Source: Hallerella sp963652365
Lineage (GTDB): Bacteria > Fibrobacterota > Fibrobacteria > Fibrobacterales > Fibrobacteraceae
Direction of reading: 5' to 3'
Length of the DNA stretch: 64,000 nt
NCBI GenBank assembly: GCA_963652365.1
Contig: CAVJTH010000010.1
Location: forward strand, 1-64,000
Positions within the stretch are counted from its first letter, which is position 1; each line of letters starts with the position of its first letter. This document shows positions 33,206 through 42,019 of the stretch, one piece after another. A program made the position numbers and the translations under genes. A model generated the notes under the pieces. It was not told the DNA's origin. It saw only the letters and a program-made list of their open reading frames with translations, and did not search any database.

Positions 33206-33943
33206 ATGCAGTCACTGCCGGCTTACTTCTTTTCCGATGCGCATCTTGGCGTAAATCCTCCGGGCGCGATTCCGGATCGCGAAGAGCGTCTTGTCGGATT
33301 CCTGAAAGGCCTTGTGGGAAAATCCTCGCACGTCTTTCTGGTCGGCGACCTGTTCGAATTCTGGTACGAGTATCGCCATTACGTTTCCCGCGGGCATTTT
33401 CCGCTCTATCGGGTCTTGGGCGATCTGGCGGATTCGGGAACGGAAGTCCATTACCTGATGGGAAATCACGACTTTGCGCTGGAAGATTTCTTTCCGCGGG
33501 AATTGGGCGTGTCCGTCCACCGTTCGCTGGCGTGCGACCTGCAGGGACATCGGGTCTATCTGATGCACGGCGACGGCATTCCCAGGAGCGACCGGGGCTA
33601 CCGCCTGGCGAGAAAGGTTCTCGACGCGCGCGTGGCGAGATTTCTCTTTCGAAAAATCCATCCCGACCTGGGAATGGACATCGCGCGTCTTGTCGGGAGC
33701 GGAAGTCGCAAGGCGGGGCAAAGCCGGATCATCCAGATTCCGGAATACCTGGACGCTTCGAGCCGGAAAATGCGCGAGAATCGTTGCGACATATGCGTGC
33801 ATGGCCACCATCACATTCCTGGCGTGTGGGAGGTTCCCGAAGGAAAGGTCGTCTCTCCCGGGCAATGGCTTTTCGAAACGAGCTATGCAAAAATGGAAAA
33901 CGGAGAGATTTCCGTTTTCCGCTTCCCGGAAAATTCGGGGTGA
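33206..33943 (+). CDS. lpxH: UDP-2,3-diacylglucosamine pyrophosphohydrolase
   Basis: 245 residues. Calcineurin-like phosphoesterase motifs: FSDAHLGV, LVGDLFEFWYEY, LMGNHDFALE, LMHGDGIPRSDRGY and VHGHHHIPG. It cleaves UDP-2,3-diacylglucosamine to lipid X in lipid A synthesis at the inner face of the membrane. ATG 33206 is preferred to TTG 33200. No Shine-Dalgarno sequence, but a TACATT box is placed for a leaderless transcript. Other lpx genes are not in the window. Confidence 0.9.
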   Translation: MQSLPAYFFSDAHLGVNPPGAIPDREERLVGFLKGLVGKSSHVFLVGDLFEFWYEYRHYVSRGHFPLYRVLGDLADSGTEVHYLMGNHDFALEDFFPRELGVSVHRSLACDLQGHRVYLMHGDGIPRSDRGYRLARKVLDARVARFLFRKIHPDLGMDIARLVGSGSRKAGQSRIIQIPEYLDASSRKMRENRCDICVHGHHHIPGVWEVPEGKVVSPGQWLFETSYAKMENGEISVFRFPENSG

Positions 33944-33946
33944 AAT

Positions 33947-34366
33947 TTACTGGTCGAGGCGTTCTTCGGAGGCTTCGCGGAGCTTCTTGGCTTCCTTGGT
34001 GCCCCAGAGCCTATCGACAAAGTCGAACGACAGGAACTTTTCCTTGTATGTCTCGACCCAGCACCAATGCTTCTCTTCGCCGTTTTCCGTCTTGACTATC
34101 CACTGGTCCGGCGCGTAGAACTTGTACGTGACCGGGTTCGGCGTCACCCATGCGTCGGTCTGTTCCGGGGTTTCCGTGACGCTCCAGACCTTTCCGCTCG
34201 TCCGTTTCCAGATGAATACGTTGATGGCCACGATCACCGCGAGAAAGATGAGGCTCCACTTGAAATTCTTCTTGGTCAGGAGAAAGATGACAAGCAACAG
34301 GAGGAGCAGCGAGAGCGCCGCGAAGTTATAGTGGACCGTGTAGAAAGCCTTGAAAATCTCGATCAT
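33947..34366 (-). CDS. Small membrane protein of unknown function
   Basis: 139 residues. Two adjacent hydrophobic helices at residues 16-30 (FAALSLLLLLLVIFLL) and 37-52 (WSLIFLAVIVAINVFI), then a charged exported or cytoplasmic domain with paired Trp/Cys (EKHWCWVETYKEKFLSF). I do not recognise it. It follows the 34370 gene after 3 bases, so the two form an operon. Confidence 0.6.
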   Translation of the reverse strand: MIEIFKAFYTVHYNFAALSLLLLLLVIFLLTKKNFKWSLIFLAVIVAINVFIWKRTSGKVWSVTETPEQTDAWVTPNPVTYKFYAPDQWIVKTENGEEKHWCWVETYKEKFLSFDFVDRLWGTKEAKKLREASEERLDQ

Positions 34367-34369
34367 GTT

Positions 34370-35011
34370 TTACCTCATCTTGAAAGTCATGACGTTTTCG
34401 GAAATCTTGACGCTCAGCCGCGTGTGCACGTCGGGAAGCTTCACGCCGAAGGCGTGGAACGTTCCCATGATGGAAAGGCTCGCGTGACTGTCGATTGTCC
34501 GGACGTTGAGCAGCCCCTTCTTGCCGAAGGTAAAGCGGAACGTCTTCCTTCTTGCGTCGTATTCCGGGGTTGTCGCGCTGTTTTTCGCCGTGTCGAGCGC
34601 GGTAATGCAGCGCTTGTCGAGAATCATCGTTCCGCGCGGGTCGATGGAAATCATCGGAAGGCCTGCGGAATTGCGGCAGGCGTATGTCGCCCATTCGCCG
34701 GTCTTTCTGGAATTCTTCTTCTGGAAAACCAGCCTGTCGCTTTCTTTCGCGATGACGACGTCTCCGGAAACAACCGGAATCCCGACGGCTTTCATCGCGC
34801 CGCGGAGATAGAGAAGATACGTTTCGTTGGAGGGAAGAAGGCGGAACGATGTCGTCTTGAGCTTGGCTGTCGGGACGATCGCGATACGGCCGCCCACCGG
34901 ATCGATGAAAACGTCTGCATACGGAGTGTTCTTCAGTTTGAACTTCTCGGCGAGTTCCCTGGTAAACCGGATGAATCCGCGAATGTCCATTCTTGCCTTG
35001 TATGTTTCCAT
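34370..35011 (-). CDS. Conserved-looking protein of unknown function
   Basis: 213 residues from ATG 35011, with AGGA 9 bases upstream; an in-frame ATG at 35050 lies in the AT-rich leader. No signal peptide or membrane helix. Mixed alpha/beta composition with short beta-like segments (GGRIAIVPTAK, RKTFRFTFGKKG, LSVKISENVMTFKMR). It shows no motif I can link to a family. It is probably cotranscribed with the membrane protein that follows. Confidence 0.55.
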   Translation of the reverse strand: METYKARMDIRGFIRFTRELAEKFKLKNTPYADVFIDPVGGRIAIVPTAKLKTTSFRLLPSNETYLLYLRGAMKAVGIPVVSGDVVIAKESDRLVFQKKNSRKTGEWATYACRNSAGLPMISIDPRGTMILDKRCITALDTAKNSATTPEYDARRKTFRFTFGKKGLLNVRTIDSHASLSIMGTFHAFGVKLPDVHTRLSVKISENVMTFKMR

Positions 35012-35119
35012 AGCAAAAGATCCTCTATAAAGTCCATTGCAAAATTCCAAAGCGCGACTTGCTGAAATTTCCTATGGAAAATCTAACAAAATAACGTGTC
35101 GCGGACAAGACGGCCTCCG

Positions 35120-35881
35120 TTAATTTGTGCACGATTCCGCAAAGAGACCTTTCAACGTCTCTAGCAGGGAGTTTCCGTTCCGCTCGACGACCGTGAACCG
35201 TTCGGGGTGCGCCTCGAGAAGCCTTTGGACGGGTTCGCGCAGCCTGGGATTGTCCAGGACGACCGTTGCCCGCCTTTCTCCGAGATCGAACCGCATTCGG
35301 GTCCTTGTCCGGCTTAAAAACTCGGGAAAGAAGATGCGGTAGCGCTCCGCGAGCCTCGCACCGAAACTTTCGGAAGGATCGACCAGGATGGCGCTTTTCC
35401 CGAGACCGCTTGCGAAAGAATTGTAGGCAGCGATGGCTCCCGTACCGTGCCCCAGAAGGATCGGGTCCGAGGAACCGGCGCATCGCGCCATGGAACGGAT
35501 GTCGCTTTCGTAGAACTTTTCGCCCGGCGACCCTTCGCTTCCGGCGGAACCGCGGTAATTGAATCCGACCAGGCGGATTCCGGAAAGTTTCCGGGCGTTC
35601 GCGAGAAACGTCGAAGCGTCTTCGCCGGCATCGGAAAAATACAGTACGGTCGTCGGCGCGGAATCGCCGAGGATCCATCCCTGGAGCTTCTTGTCGTCTT
35701 CTGTCCGGCACAGAACGGCGTGCTTTTCGAGCGATTCCGCGGAGGCCTTGTCGATTTGGGCGCGCGGAAAGGCGTACCGGCGTTCCGATATCGCCATGTA
35801 GAACAGGAGGCAGAGATAGATTAGCGCGAAGACGGCTGCCAGGCGAAGCGTCTTGAAGAAGAATCTCTTGATGGTTTCCAT
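35120..35881 (-). CDS. Membrane-anchored alpha/beta-hydrolase-like protein without nucleophile Ser
   Basis: 253 residues from ATG 35881. An N-terminal membrane helix (residues 12-30) is followed by an alpha/beta-hydrolase core: PTTVLYFSDAGEDAS, LVGFNYRGSAGSEGSPGE (oxyanion loop region) and the elbow ILLGHGTGAIAAYNSF. The elbow should read GxSxG, but residue 146 is Gly. Similar proteins (YqiA/BAAT-type, DUF-like) normally keep Ser. It may be non-catalytic or use another residue. No operon partner is evident. Confidence 0.65.
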   Translation of the reverse strand: METIKRFFFKTLRLAAVFALIYLCLLFYMAISERRYAFPRAQIDKASAESLEKHAVLCRTEDDKKLQGWILGDSAPTTVLYFSDAGEDASTFLANARKLSGIRLVGFNYRGSAGSEGSPGEKFYESDIRSMARCAGSSDPILLGHGTGAIAAYNSFASGLGKSAILVDPSESFGARLAERYRIFFPEFLSRTRTRMRFDLGERRATVVLDNPRLREPVQRLLEAHPERFTVVERNGNSLLETLKGLFAESCTN

Positions 35882-36099
35882 TGCCCACAAGATAAAAAGA
35901 ATCCCGTCCTTTGTGCAGAACGGGATTCGAGGATGGGATTGGGTGTTCCCCAAAACTAGACAAAAATTTCGGGGAACGGAACGCTTTCGAAAACAAAATC
36001 GTTCTCAAAGTGTTCTTTTTCTCCGGAATCCGCATATTTCCAAAACTTTTCCTTTCGAGGTGTTCCCACGGAAAATGGAAAATGTATTTTTATTGCGCT

Positions 36100-36978
36100 A
36101 TGAACGTGTTTGCCTACTATAATTACAGAAAGTACTTGCAGGATTATTACGAGTATCGCAAGTCGGTGCAGCGCTATTTTTCCTACCGGGCGTTTGCCAA
36201 GCGTGCCGGCTACACGTCGAGTGGGCTCTATCTCGATCTGGTAAAGGGCAGAAAGTCCCTGACTCCGCAGATGGTCCCGAAGTTTATCCACGCTCTCGGG
36301 CTCTCCGAAAAGGAAGGCCGGTATTTTAGCCTGATGGTGGACTTCACCCATGCGGAAACCCCGGAATCCAAGCAGACGATCTTCGAGCAGATGTCCGCGC
36401 TTCTCCCCAAGACGACAAAGGCTCTTTCCCGCCAGCAGGTGGAGTATTACCGGGAATGGTATTATGTCGCGGTCCGCGAAGCGCTTTCCGTTCTGAACGT
36501 TTCCGACAATTACCAGGATCTCGCATTGTTCCTCAACCCGCGGATTTCCGTCCCGCAGGCGAAGCAGGCTATCCGGCTGCTTTCCGATCTGAAGCTGATC
36601 GAAAAGGAAAACGGCTACTGGAGGTCCGTCAACAAGACGATCACGAGCGGTCGGGAGATTCCTCCGTTCATCGTCCACGGTTTCCAGAAGAAGATGATGG
36701 ACCTAGGCAAGGCATCCATCGACTACTTCAGCACGGAGCGTCGCAATGTCTCGTGCACGACGATGAGCGTTTCGCCGCAGGGGCTTGAACGCATCATCCA
36801 TAAAATTGATACCTTTCGAAAGGAAATTGTCGATATCGTCCGCTCGGACGAACGTGAAACGATGATTTGCGAATTGAACATCCAGTTCTTTCCGCTGTCC
36901 AAGGAACTTGAAAAGACTTCGAATGACCTGTATGCCGGCGCGAGTACGGTCAAGGAAGGAGAAAACGATGAAGTTTAA
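36100..36978 (+). CDS. TIGR02147-family (Fibrobacter paralogous) protein
   Basis: 292 residues from ATG 36100; ATG 36082 is possible, but TATTTT 9 bases before 36100 suits a leaderless start there. Family features: N-terminal FAYYNYRKYLQDYYEYRK, a helix-turn-helix-like FSYRAFAKRAGYTSSGLYLDLVKGRKSLT, and the C-terminal RREVAxx-like stretch here reading SCTTMSVSPQGLERI. TIGR02147 proteins form a large group in Fibrobacter; a regulatory role is suggested by the HTH-like part but is not proven. It overlaps the following lipoprotein gene by 11 bases. Confidence 0.8.
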   Translation: MNVFAYYNYRKYLQDYYEYRKSVQRYFSYRAFAKRAGYTSSGLYLDLVKGRKSLTPQMVPKFIHALGLSEKEGRYFSLMVDFTHAETPESKQTIFEQMSALLPKTTKALSRQQVEYYREWYYVAVREALSVLNVSDNYQDLALFLNPRISVPQAKQAIRLLSDLKLIEKENGYWRSVNKTITSGREIPPFIVHGFQKKMMDLGKASIDYFSTERRNVSCTTMSVSPQGLERIIHKIDTFRKEIVDIVRSDERETMICELNIQFFPLSKELEKTSNDLYAGASTVKEGENDEV

Positions 36979-38308
36979 CGGCTGCTGGATTCTGCTTCTT
37001 CTTGGCTTCTTGTTCTTGGCCTGTTCGGAATCCAAGGTCGCCGGAACGGCGACCGATACGGAGAACACGCTTGCCGGGACCGTTCTTCTGTCCGACAGCT
37101 CCGTCGCGAGCGGTGTGCGGGTCCGGCAGGTCGCTGCGCGTTCCGGCATCGCCAGCGCGTATCTCGAAACCCTGACCGACGGGTCGGGAAGCTTTGCGTT
37201 CGACAGCGTTCTTGCGGATACGGTAAATGTCGAGTTCCGCTACGAGGAAAGCGCGTCTCTCCTGGAAGTCCAGCTGCTTCGAAACGTGGAGGTCCGGTCT
37301 GCGGCATCGCTCGGTGTCCGTCTGCAAAAGCCGGCGTTCCTCTTCGGTCGCCTGGAATCCGCCGAGGACTCCGCCTTCTGGATGGGTGCGCACTTTTACG
37401 TTTCGCTGGATTCGACGACGTTCCTTGCGGATCTCTTCGCTCCGGATTCGTTCGCGATTTCCGCGCCGGAAGGTTCGTTCCTTCTGTCGATTGCGCCGGC
37501 GGATTCGGGCGCCGTCGCGAAGCTGAGAAACGCCGGATACGCGGATTCGCTCATCGTCCGCAAGCTTTCGATTTCGCTTGCGCCCGGCGACACGCTCGAC
37601 ATCGGAAATCTCCGCTGGGGACTTTCGGAAGACGAACCGACCCGGGCGAAACGCCTGAAAGGAATCGTGACGAACGAAGGCGGCAAGCCATTGAAGGGAG
37701 TCGCCGTCCACGTGGTCACGGATCTCTATGGACTGGGAACGTCGGATGCGGACGGATTCGTTACACAGGCGATTTCCGATTCGACGGGATTCTGGAGCGT
37801 TTCCGCCCCGTCGCTCGCCCTTGTCGCGGACAGCTTCCGCGTGGAGTTCCGCGGCGTGGATTCTCTTGGCCGCCAGGTCGCGGGAACGTCCGCCTATGTC
37901 TCGCGGGAAACTCTCAGGTCCGCGGAAGGCGATATTCCTGTCGATACCGTTCGGCTGGAACCTTCGGCGAACTTTCTGGGCCAGGTGTTCCTCGTGGCGA
38001 ACGGTTCCGAAAACTCCAAGTCGGACACGCTGTGCTGGACCTACAGCATCCGCGTGGGGTTCCTGGGAACGAGCAATTTCCAGACGGTGAATTCCTGCGA
38101 CGCGGTCCAAATGCGGAACGTGCCGCCTGACGCCCAGGACTTCGTCTTCTATTCGGGAGACGAACTGGTGGTGAAGAATCTCAAGACCGGCAAGTACAGT
38201 CCCGGAGACTACGTGAAAGTTGTCCACGTGAACCTTCCTCCGGGCGATACGCTGAAGCGGCAGGGCTTCACCTACACGCCTCCGATGGCGACAAGCGGCT
38301 CCCTGTAG
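36968..38308 (+). CDS. Lipoprotein with repeated beta-sandwich (carboxypeptidase-regulatory-like) domains
   Basis: 446 residues from ATG 36968, with AAGGAG 7 bases upstream. Lipobox LFLAC near residue 19. At least two Ig-like segments of the CarboxypepD_reg type can be traced: NTLAGTVLLSDSSVASGVRV (near residue 30) and RLKGIVTNEGGKPLKGVAVHV (near residue 230), each followed by DGSGSFAF or STGFWSV. The protein is probably surface- or periplasm-exposed. Overlap with the TIGR02147 gene shows the two are coupled; I have the impression that this pairing recurs in Fibrobacter genomes. Confidence 0.75.
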   Translation: MKFNGCWILLLLGFLFLACSESKVAGTATDTENTLAGTVLLSDSSVASGVRVRQVAARSGIASAYLETLTDGSGSFAFDSVLADTVNVEFRYEESASLLEVQLLRNVEVRSAASLGVRLQKPAFLFGRLESAEDSAFWMGAHFYVSLDSTTFLADLFAPDSFAISAPEGSFLLSIAPADSGAVAKLRNAGYADSLIVRKLSISLAPGDTLDIGNLRWGLSEDEPTRAKRLKGIVTNEGGKPLKGVAVHVVTDLYGLGTSDADGFVTQAISDSTGFWSVSAPSLALVADSFRVEFRGVDSLGRQVAGTSAYVSRETLRSAEGDIPVDTVRLEPSANFLGQVFLVANGSENSKSDTLCWTYSIRVGFLGTSNFQTVNSCDAVQMRNVPPDAQDFVFYSGDELVVKNLKTGKYSPGDYVKVVHVNLPPGDTLKRQGFTYTPPMATSGSL

Positions 38309-38349
38309 GGGGAAAAGCTCCCCGTTTGGAGAAGTTTTTGCCGGGCGTG

Positions 38350-38378
38350 TTGACCGAATGATTTTTTTCTAGTATATT
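38350..38378 (+). promoter_or_regulatory. Sigma-70 promoter of the DUF177-rpmF-plsX operon
   Basis: TTGACC (38350-38355), a 17-base spacer and TATATT (38373-38378) are close to consensus. The -10 box ends 9 bases before the TTG start of the DUF177 gene, so the leader would be only a few bases. Confidence 0.6.
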
Positions 38379-38387
38379 TGCGCTACC

Positions 38388-38912
38388 TTGAGAATCGAGA
38401 TTTCAAAAATCGCATCCTGTGACGGTTCCTTGCGACTGAGCTTTGCAAGGGAACCTTCCGATGCAGCCGTTTTTGATGAACTTCGCGTCAGGGAACCGCT
38501 TTGCATGGACCTCTCGGTTGTTTCCGAAGGTTCTGGCAAGTGGATCCTCGCGGGGACTCTTTCCGGGGTACAGATTTTGGAATGCTCCCGCTCCCTGGAA
38601 CTTTTCGACAGTCCGTTCGAGACTCCGATCAGCTTTTGGGTGGAACTCGTTCCGGGGTTAGCGGAAGAGGAACTGGACGATACGGACGACGAGACTTTTG
38701 GCTTTCGCGTTCCGAGTGCCCAGGACCAAGTGGATGTGACCGAATGCGTGCGGCAACTGGTGATTCTCCAGGAACCCCTCCATCCGGTTAAGGACGATCC
38801 GGACAAGGACTTTGTCTGGGAAGCCGGCGAAAGGTCGGAAGTTCCCGGCGGAGATCCTCGTTGGGAAAAATTGAAAGCGCTCAAGGACAGGATGAAGCGT
38901 CCGAACGGATGA
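38388..38912 (+). CDS. DUF177/YceD-family protein
   Basis: 174 residues from TTG 38388, the only start that keeps the conserved N-terminus. The centre has the family pattern LSGVQILECSRSLELFDSPFE and acidic EEELDDTDDETFGF; Cys residues are partly kept. YceD proteins sit next to rpmF in most bacteria and help 23S rRNA accumulation or large-subunit assembly in some. Exactly that order is seen here, with rpmF 35 bases downstream. Confidence 0.85.
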   Translation: MRIEISKIASCDGSLRLSFAREPSDAAVFDELRVREPLCMDLSVVSEGSGKWILAGTLSGVQILECSRSLELFDSPFETPISFWVELVPGLAEEELDDTDDETFGFRVPSAQDQVDVTECVRQLVILQEPLHPVKDDPDKDFVWEAGERSEVPGGDPRWEKLKALKDRMKRPNG

Positions 38913-38947
38913 ATCCTGAACTTGGGCCGAACGATTAGGAGTTCAAA

Positions 38948-39130
38948 ATGGCCGTACCAAAGAGAAAAACATCGACTGCCCGTCGTGACAAGCGCCGTAC
39001 GCACTGGAAGCTCGAAGCTCCAGCGCTCGCTACCTGCGATCATTGCGGTTCCGCAAAGCGTCCGCACCGCGTGTGCCCGGTTTGCGGTTATTACAACGGT
39101 GTGGAAGTTCTCCACATCCAGGAAGCCTAG
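38948..39130 (+). CDS. rpmF: Ribosomal protein L32
   Basis: 60 residues. MAVPKRKTSTARRDKRR is the canonical L32 start, and a zinc ribbon follows with CDHCG and CPVCGYYNG. AGGAG lies 7 bases before the ATG. It lies between the DUF177 gene and plsX, the standard neighbourhood. Confidence 0.97.
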   Translation: MAVPKRKTSTARRDKRRTHWKLEAPALATCDHCGSAKRPHRVCPVCGYYNGVEVLHIQEA

Positions 39131-39166
39131 TCCATTAATTTCCATTCCCCATAAAGGAGTCTCTCC

Positions 39167-40135
39167 ATGATTGGCATTGCCCTTGATGCTTTTGGTGGCG
39201 ATAACGCTCCGGACGTCGTGGTCCAGGGCGCGATCAATGCCGTGAACAGTTCCGAAGGAAAGTTTTGCGTGGTCCTGTGCGGTCCCGAGGCCGAGGTCAA
39301 GGCGAAACTGAAACAGTTCGGTTACGAAGGTCAGCTGATCCAGGTGGTCGATGCTCCTGAAATGGTCGCCATGGACGAGCATCCGACGGAAGTTCTCCGC
39401 AAGAAGCAGCATTCCGGTCTCGTGATGTGCGTAGCTCTTCAAAAGAAGGGCCTGGTCCAGGCGAGCGTTTCCGCGGGAAATTCCGGCGCGATGATGGCTT
39501 CGTGCCTGATGATTCTCGGTCGCACGAGCGAAAACTTTGCCCGTCCGCCTATCGGATGCATCATTCCGACGGCTTCGGGACATAGCGTCCTGGTCGATGC
39601 CGGCGCGAACGTCGATGAAAAACCGGTCGTTCTCAAGGACTTTGCCCTTGCGGGATCCGTCTTCGCGGAAAGTCATCTGGGCATCCAGAATCCGAAAGTC
39701 GGCCTTCTGAACATGGGCGAAGAAGAGAAGAAGGGACCTCTCGCGGTCCAGGAAGCGCACCAGCTCCTGAAAAATGCTCCGGTAAACTTTATCGGCAACA
39801 TCGAAGGGCGCGACGTTCTCCTGGGCAAGGCGGACGTGATCGTCTGCTCCGGCTTTGTCGGCAATGTCCTGCTGAAGATGTACGAAGGCTTCTACGAACT
39901 GCACACGAAGACCTTTGGCGTCATCGATACGCCGGCCGGTCGAAAGTTCAACGAAGCTTGGGACTATCGCAATACCGGTGGAGCGCTCCTGCTCGGACTC
40001 AAGGGAACGGGCATCATCGCCCATGGTCGTTCCGACGCGAAAGCGATCGAGCAGGCCTTGAAGGTCGCCTATACCTTTGCGGCCAACAAGGTTCCCGAAA
40101 AGATCGGACAGAAGCTTGCGGGTATCGAAGCCTGA
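39167..40135 (+). CDS. plsX: Phosphate acyltransferase PlsX
   Basis: 322 residues. The start MIGIALDAFGGDNAPDVVVQGA and the blocks SAGNSGAMMASCL, NVDEKPVVLKDFA, LLNMGEEEKKG, NFIGNIEGRDVLLGKADVIV and FVGNVLLKMYEG are typical. It makes acyl-phosphate from acyl-ACP for phospholipid synthesis. The gene follows rpmF; a hairpin after it (40227) may reduce read-through to fabD. fabH is absent from the expected place. Confidence 0.96.
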   Translation: MIGIALDAFGGDNAPDVVVQGAINAVNSSEGKFCVVLCGPEAEVKAKLKQFGYEGQLIQVVDAPEMVAMDEHPTEVLRKKQHSGLVMCVALQKKGLVQASVSAGNSGAMMASCLMILGRTSENFARPPIGCIIPTASGHSVLVDAGANVDEKPVVLKDFALAGSVFAESHLGIQNPKVGLLNMGEEEKKGPLAVQEAHQLLKNAPVNFIGNIEGRDVLLGKADVIVCSGFVGNVLLKMYEGFYELHTKTFGVIDTPAGRKFNEAWDYRNTGGALLLGLKGTGIIAHGRSDAKAIEQALKVAYTFAANKVPEKIGQKLAGIEA

Positions 40136-40226
40136 TGGTGCCTTGGAATTCCCTGCTCTCGGGTCGTTTGGACCGGAAAGTCCAGGGAATGACAGCGAAG
40201 TTTATTGAACAAGAGTTTAAAATTTT

Positions 40227-40258
40227 GTCCGAAGCGATGCGTTTTCGGACATTTTTTA
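40227..40258 (+). terminator. Terminator or attenuator between plsX and fabD
   Basis: GTCCGAA (40227-40233) pairs with TTCGGAC (40244-40250), followed by ATTTTTTATT. It would split the operon or lower fabD expression. Confidence 0.65.
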
Positions 40259-40296
40259 TTCCTATTTCCTCTCGATAATCTATTTTGGAGAAAACG

Positions 40297-41226
40297 ATGT
40301 CTAAAACCATTTTTGTATTTCCCGGTCAAGGCGCTCAATATGTAGGCATGGGAAAGGCTCTTTCCGAATCCTTTGCCCCGGCGAAGCGTCTGCTCGAAAA
40401 AGCGGACGATACGCTTGGCTTTTCTCTTTCGAAAGTGATGTTCGAAGGTCCCGAAGCGGACCTGAAGATGACGTCGAATACGCAACCCGCCCTGTTCGTT
40501 TCCTCGATGATGGTCCTGGAAGTCCTCAAGTCCGAAGGAATCGGCTTTGACGTTGTCGCCGGGCATTCCCTCGGCGAATATTCCGCGATTTGCGCGGCGG
40601 GCGGCTTTTCCTTCGAAGACGGCCTGAAGCTTGTACGTCTGCGCGGTTCGCTGATGGCGAAAGCCGGTTCGGAACATCCGGGCTCGATGGCCGCGGTGAT
40701 CGGAGCGAACGACGAAAAGGTCCAGGAACTTTGCGATGCCGCCAAGGATGCGGGGCTCGTCGTCCCGGCAAATTTCAACTGCCCCGGCCAGGTTGTCGTT
40801 TCGGGCGAAGTCGGTGCGGTCGCCAAGCTGGTGGAAGACTGCGCCGCGCAGGGCATCAAGGCCGTTTCGCTCGCTGTTTCGGGAGCGTTCCACAGCCCGC
40901 TGATGCAGAGCGCTCAGGCGGGGCTTGCCGAAGCGATCGAAAAGACCGAGTTCCATGACCTGCAGAAGCCTCTCGTCGCAAACGTCACGGCGTCTGCGGT
41001 GACGGATGCGAAGGAAATTCGCGAGCTGCTCGTTCGCCAGCTGGTCAGTCCGGTCCGCTGGAGCGAGTCGATGGCGTATGCGATTCGGGAATGCGGCGTT
41101 ACCGCGGGCGTGGAAGTCGGCGTTGGGCATGTGCTTTCGGGACTCCAGCGCAAGATCGACCGTTCGGTGAAGTTTTCCGCCGTGGAATCCGTCGAATCGG
41201 TCCAGGCCTTGAAAGGAGCGCTATGA
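40297..41226 (+). CDS. fabD: Malonyl-CoA--ACP transacylase
   Basis: 309 residues from ATG 40297 (MSKTIFVFPGQGAQYVGMG); GGAG lies 10 bases upstream. Active-site GHSLGEYSA with the nucleophile Ser, Arg in LRGSLM, His in SGAFHSPLM, and the Gln of FPGQG are present. It charges ACP with malonyl groups. The stop overlaps the fabG ATG by 4 bases. Confidence 0.96.
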   Translation: MSKTIFVFPGQGAQYVGMGKALSESFAPAKRLLEKADDTLGFSLSKVMFEGPEADLKMTSNTQPALFVSSMMVLEVLKSEGIGFDVVAGHSLGEYSAICAAGGFSFEDGLKLVRLRGSLMAKAGSEHPGSMAAVIGANDEKVQELCDAAKDAGLVVPANFNCPGQVVVSGEVGAVAKLVEDCAAQGIKAVSLAVSGAFHSPLMQSAQAGLAEAIEKTEFHDLQKPLVANVTASAVTDAKEIRELLVRQLVSPVRWSESMAYAIRECGVTAGVEVGVGHVLSGLQRKIDRSVKFSAVESVESVQALKGAL

Positions 41227-41963
41227 TTGACTTGAAAGGAAAAGTCGCCGTCGTGACGGGTGCCTCTCGGGGCATCGGACTGGAAATCGCCCGGACGCTC
41301 GCTTTCCAGGGGGCGCGGGTCGCCTTGATTTCGACTCGGGAACGCGAAGAGCTCGCTTCGCAAATGGCTGGCGAGACCGGTTCCGAAGTCAAGAGCTATG
41401 CCTGCGACGTCTCGGATGCCGAACAGGTCGCGGGAACGTTCAAGGCGATTCTCGAAGCCTTTGGACAGATAGACATTCTGGTGAACAACGCGGGAATTAC
41501 CCGGGACGGTCTGATGATGCGGATGAAGGATGCGGACTTTGACGACGTGATTCGTACGAATCTCCGCTCGGCTTTCCTCTGTACGCGGGCTGTCGCGCGT
41601 CACATGATGGGACGCAGGACCGGTCGGATCGTGAACATGGCGAGCATCAACGGGATTCGCGCCCAGGCGGGGCAGTCCAACTACGCGGCGTCCAAGGCGG
41701 GCATCATCGGTCTGACCAAGACGAACGCGATGGAGTTTGCTGCTCGCGGAATTACCGTGAACGCGATCGCTCCGGGCTTTATCGGCACGGACATGACGGC
41801 GAAGCTTTCCCCGGAAACGCTCGAAAAATTCAAGAATTCCATTCCTTCCCAGCGAATCGGACAACCGAAGGACGTCGCGAACGCGGTCGCTTTCCTGGTA
41901 TCCGACGAAGCTGCCTACATCACGGGACAGGTTCTCGGGGTCGATGGCGGTCTCGGGGCGTGA
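41223..41963 (+). CDS. fabG: 3-oxoacyl-ACP reductase
   Basis: 246 residues. Short-chain dehydrogenase motifs: TGASRGIG for NADPH, NNAGITRDGLMMRM, catalytic Ser in NMASINGIRAQAGQSNYAASKAG with YxxxK, and the ending GQVLGVDGGLGA. It performs the first reduction in chain elongation. It is coupled to fabD; acpP follows after 56 bases with its own promoter. Confidence 0.96.
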   Translation: MIDLKGKVAVVTGASRGIGLEIARTLAFQGARVALISTREREELASQMAGETGSEVKSYACDVSDAEQVAGTFKAILEAFGQIDILVNNAGITRDGLMMRMKDADFDDVIRTNLRSAFLCTRAVARHMMGRRTGRIVNMASINGIRAQAGQSNYAASKAGIIGLTKTNAMEFAARGITVNAIAPGFIGTDMTAKLSPETLEKFKNSIPSQRIGQPKDVANAVAFLVSDEAAYITGQVLGVDGGLGA

Positions 41964-41964
41964 C

Positions 41965-41992
41965 TTGATATTTTACAAAAAGTTTCTAACTT
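41965..41992 (+). promoter_or_regulatory. Probable acpP promoter
   Basis: TTGATA (41965-41970), a 16-base spacer and TAACTT (41987-41992) lie directly after fabG. A separate promoter suits the high demand for acyl carrier protein. Confidence 0.5.
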
Positions 41993-42019
41993 TTCACAAA
42001 ACCTCAAACGGAGTTAAAC

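Noticed and set aside
33175..33207. ATG 33207 as start of the minus-strand lipoprotein
   Set aside because: It would overlap the lpxH start codon and put 11 polar or mixed residues before an ideal signal peptide that begins at GTG 33174.
38310..38337. GGGG...CCCC hairpin after the Ig-like lipoprotein gene as a terminator
   Set aside because: The stem is four pairs and the T-run is displaced, so support is too weak.
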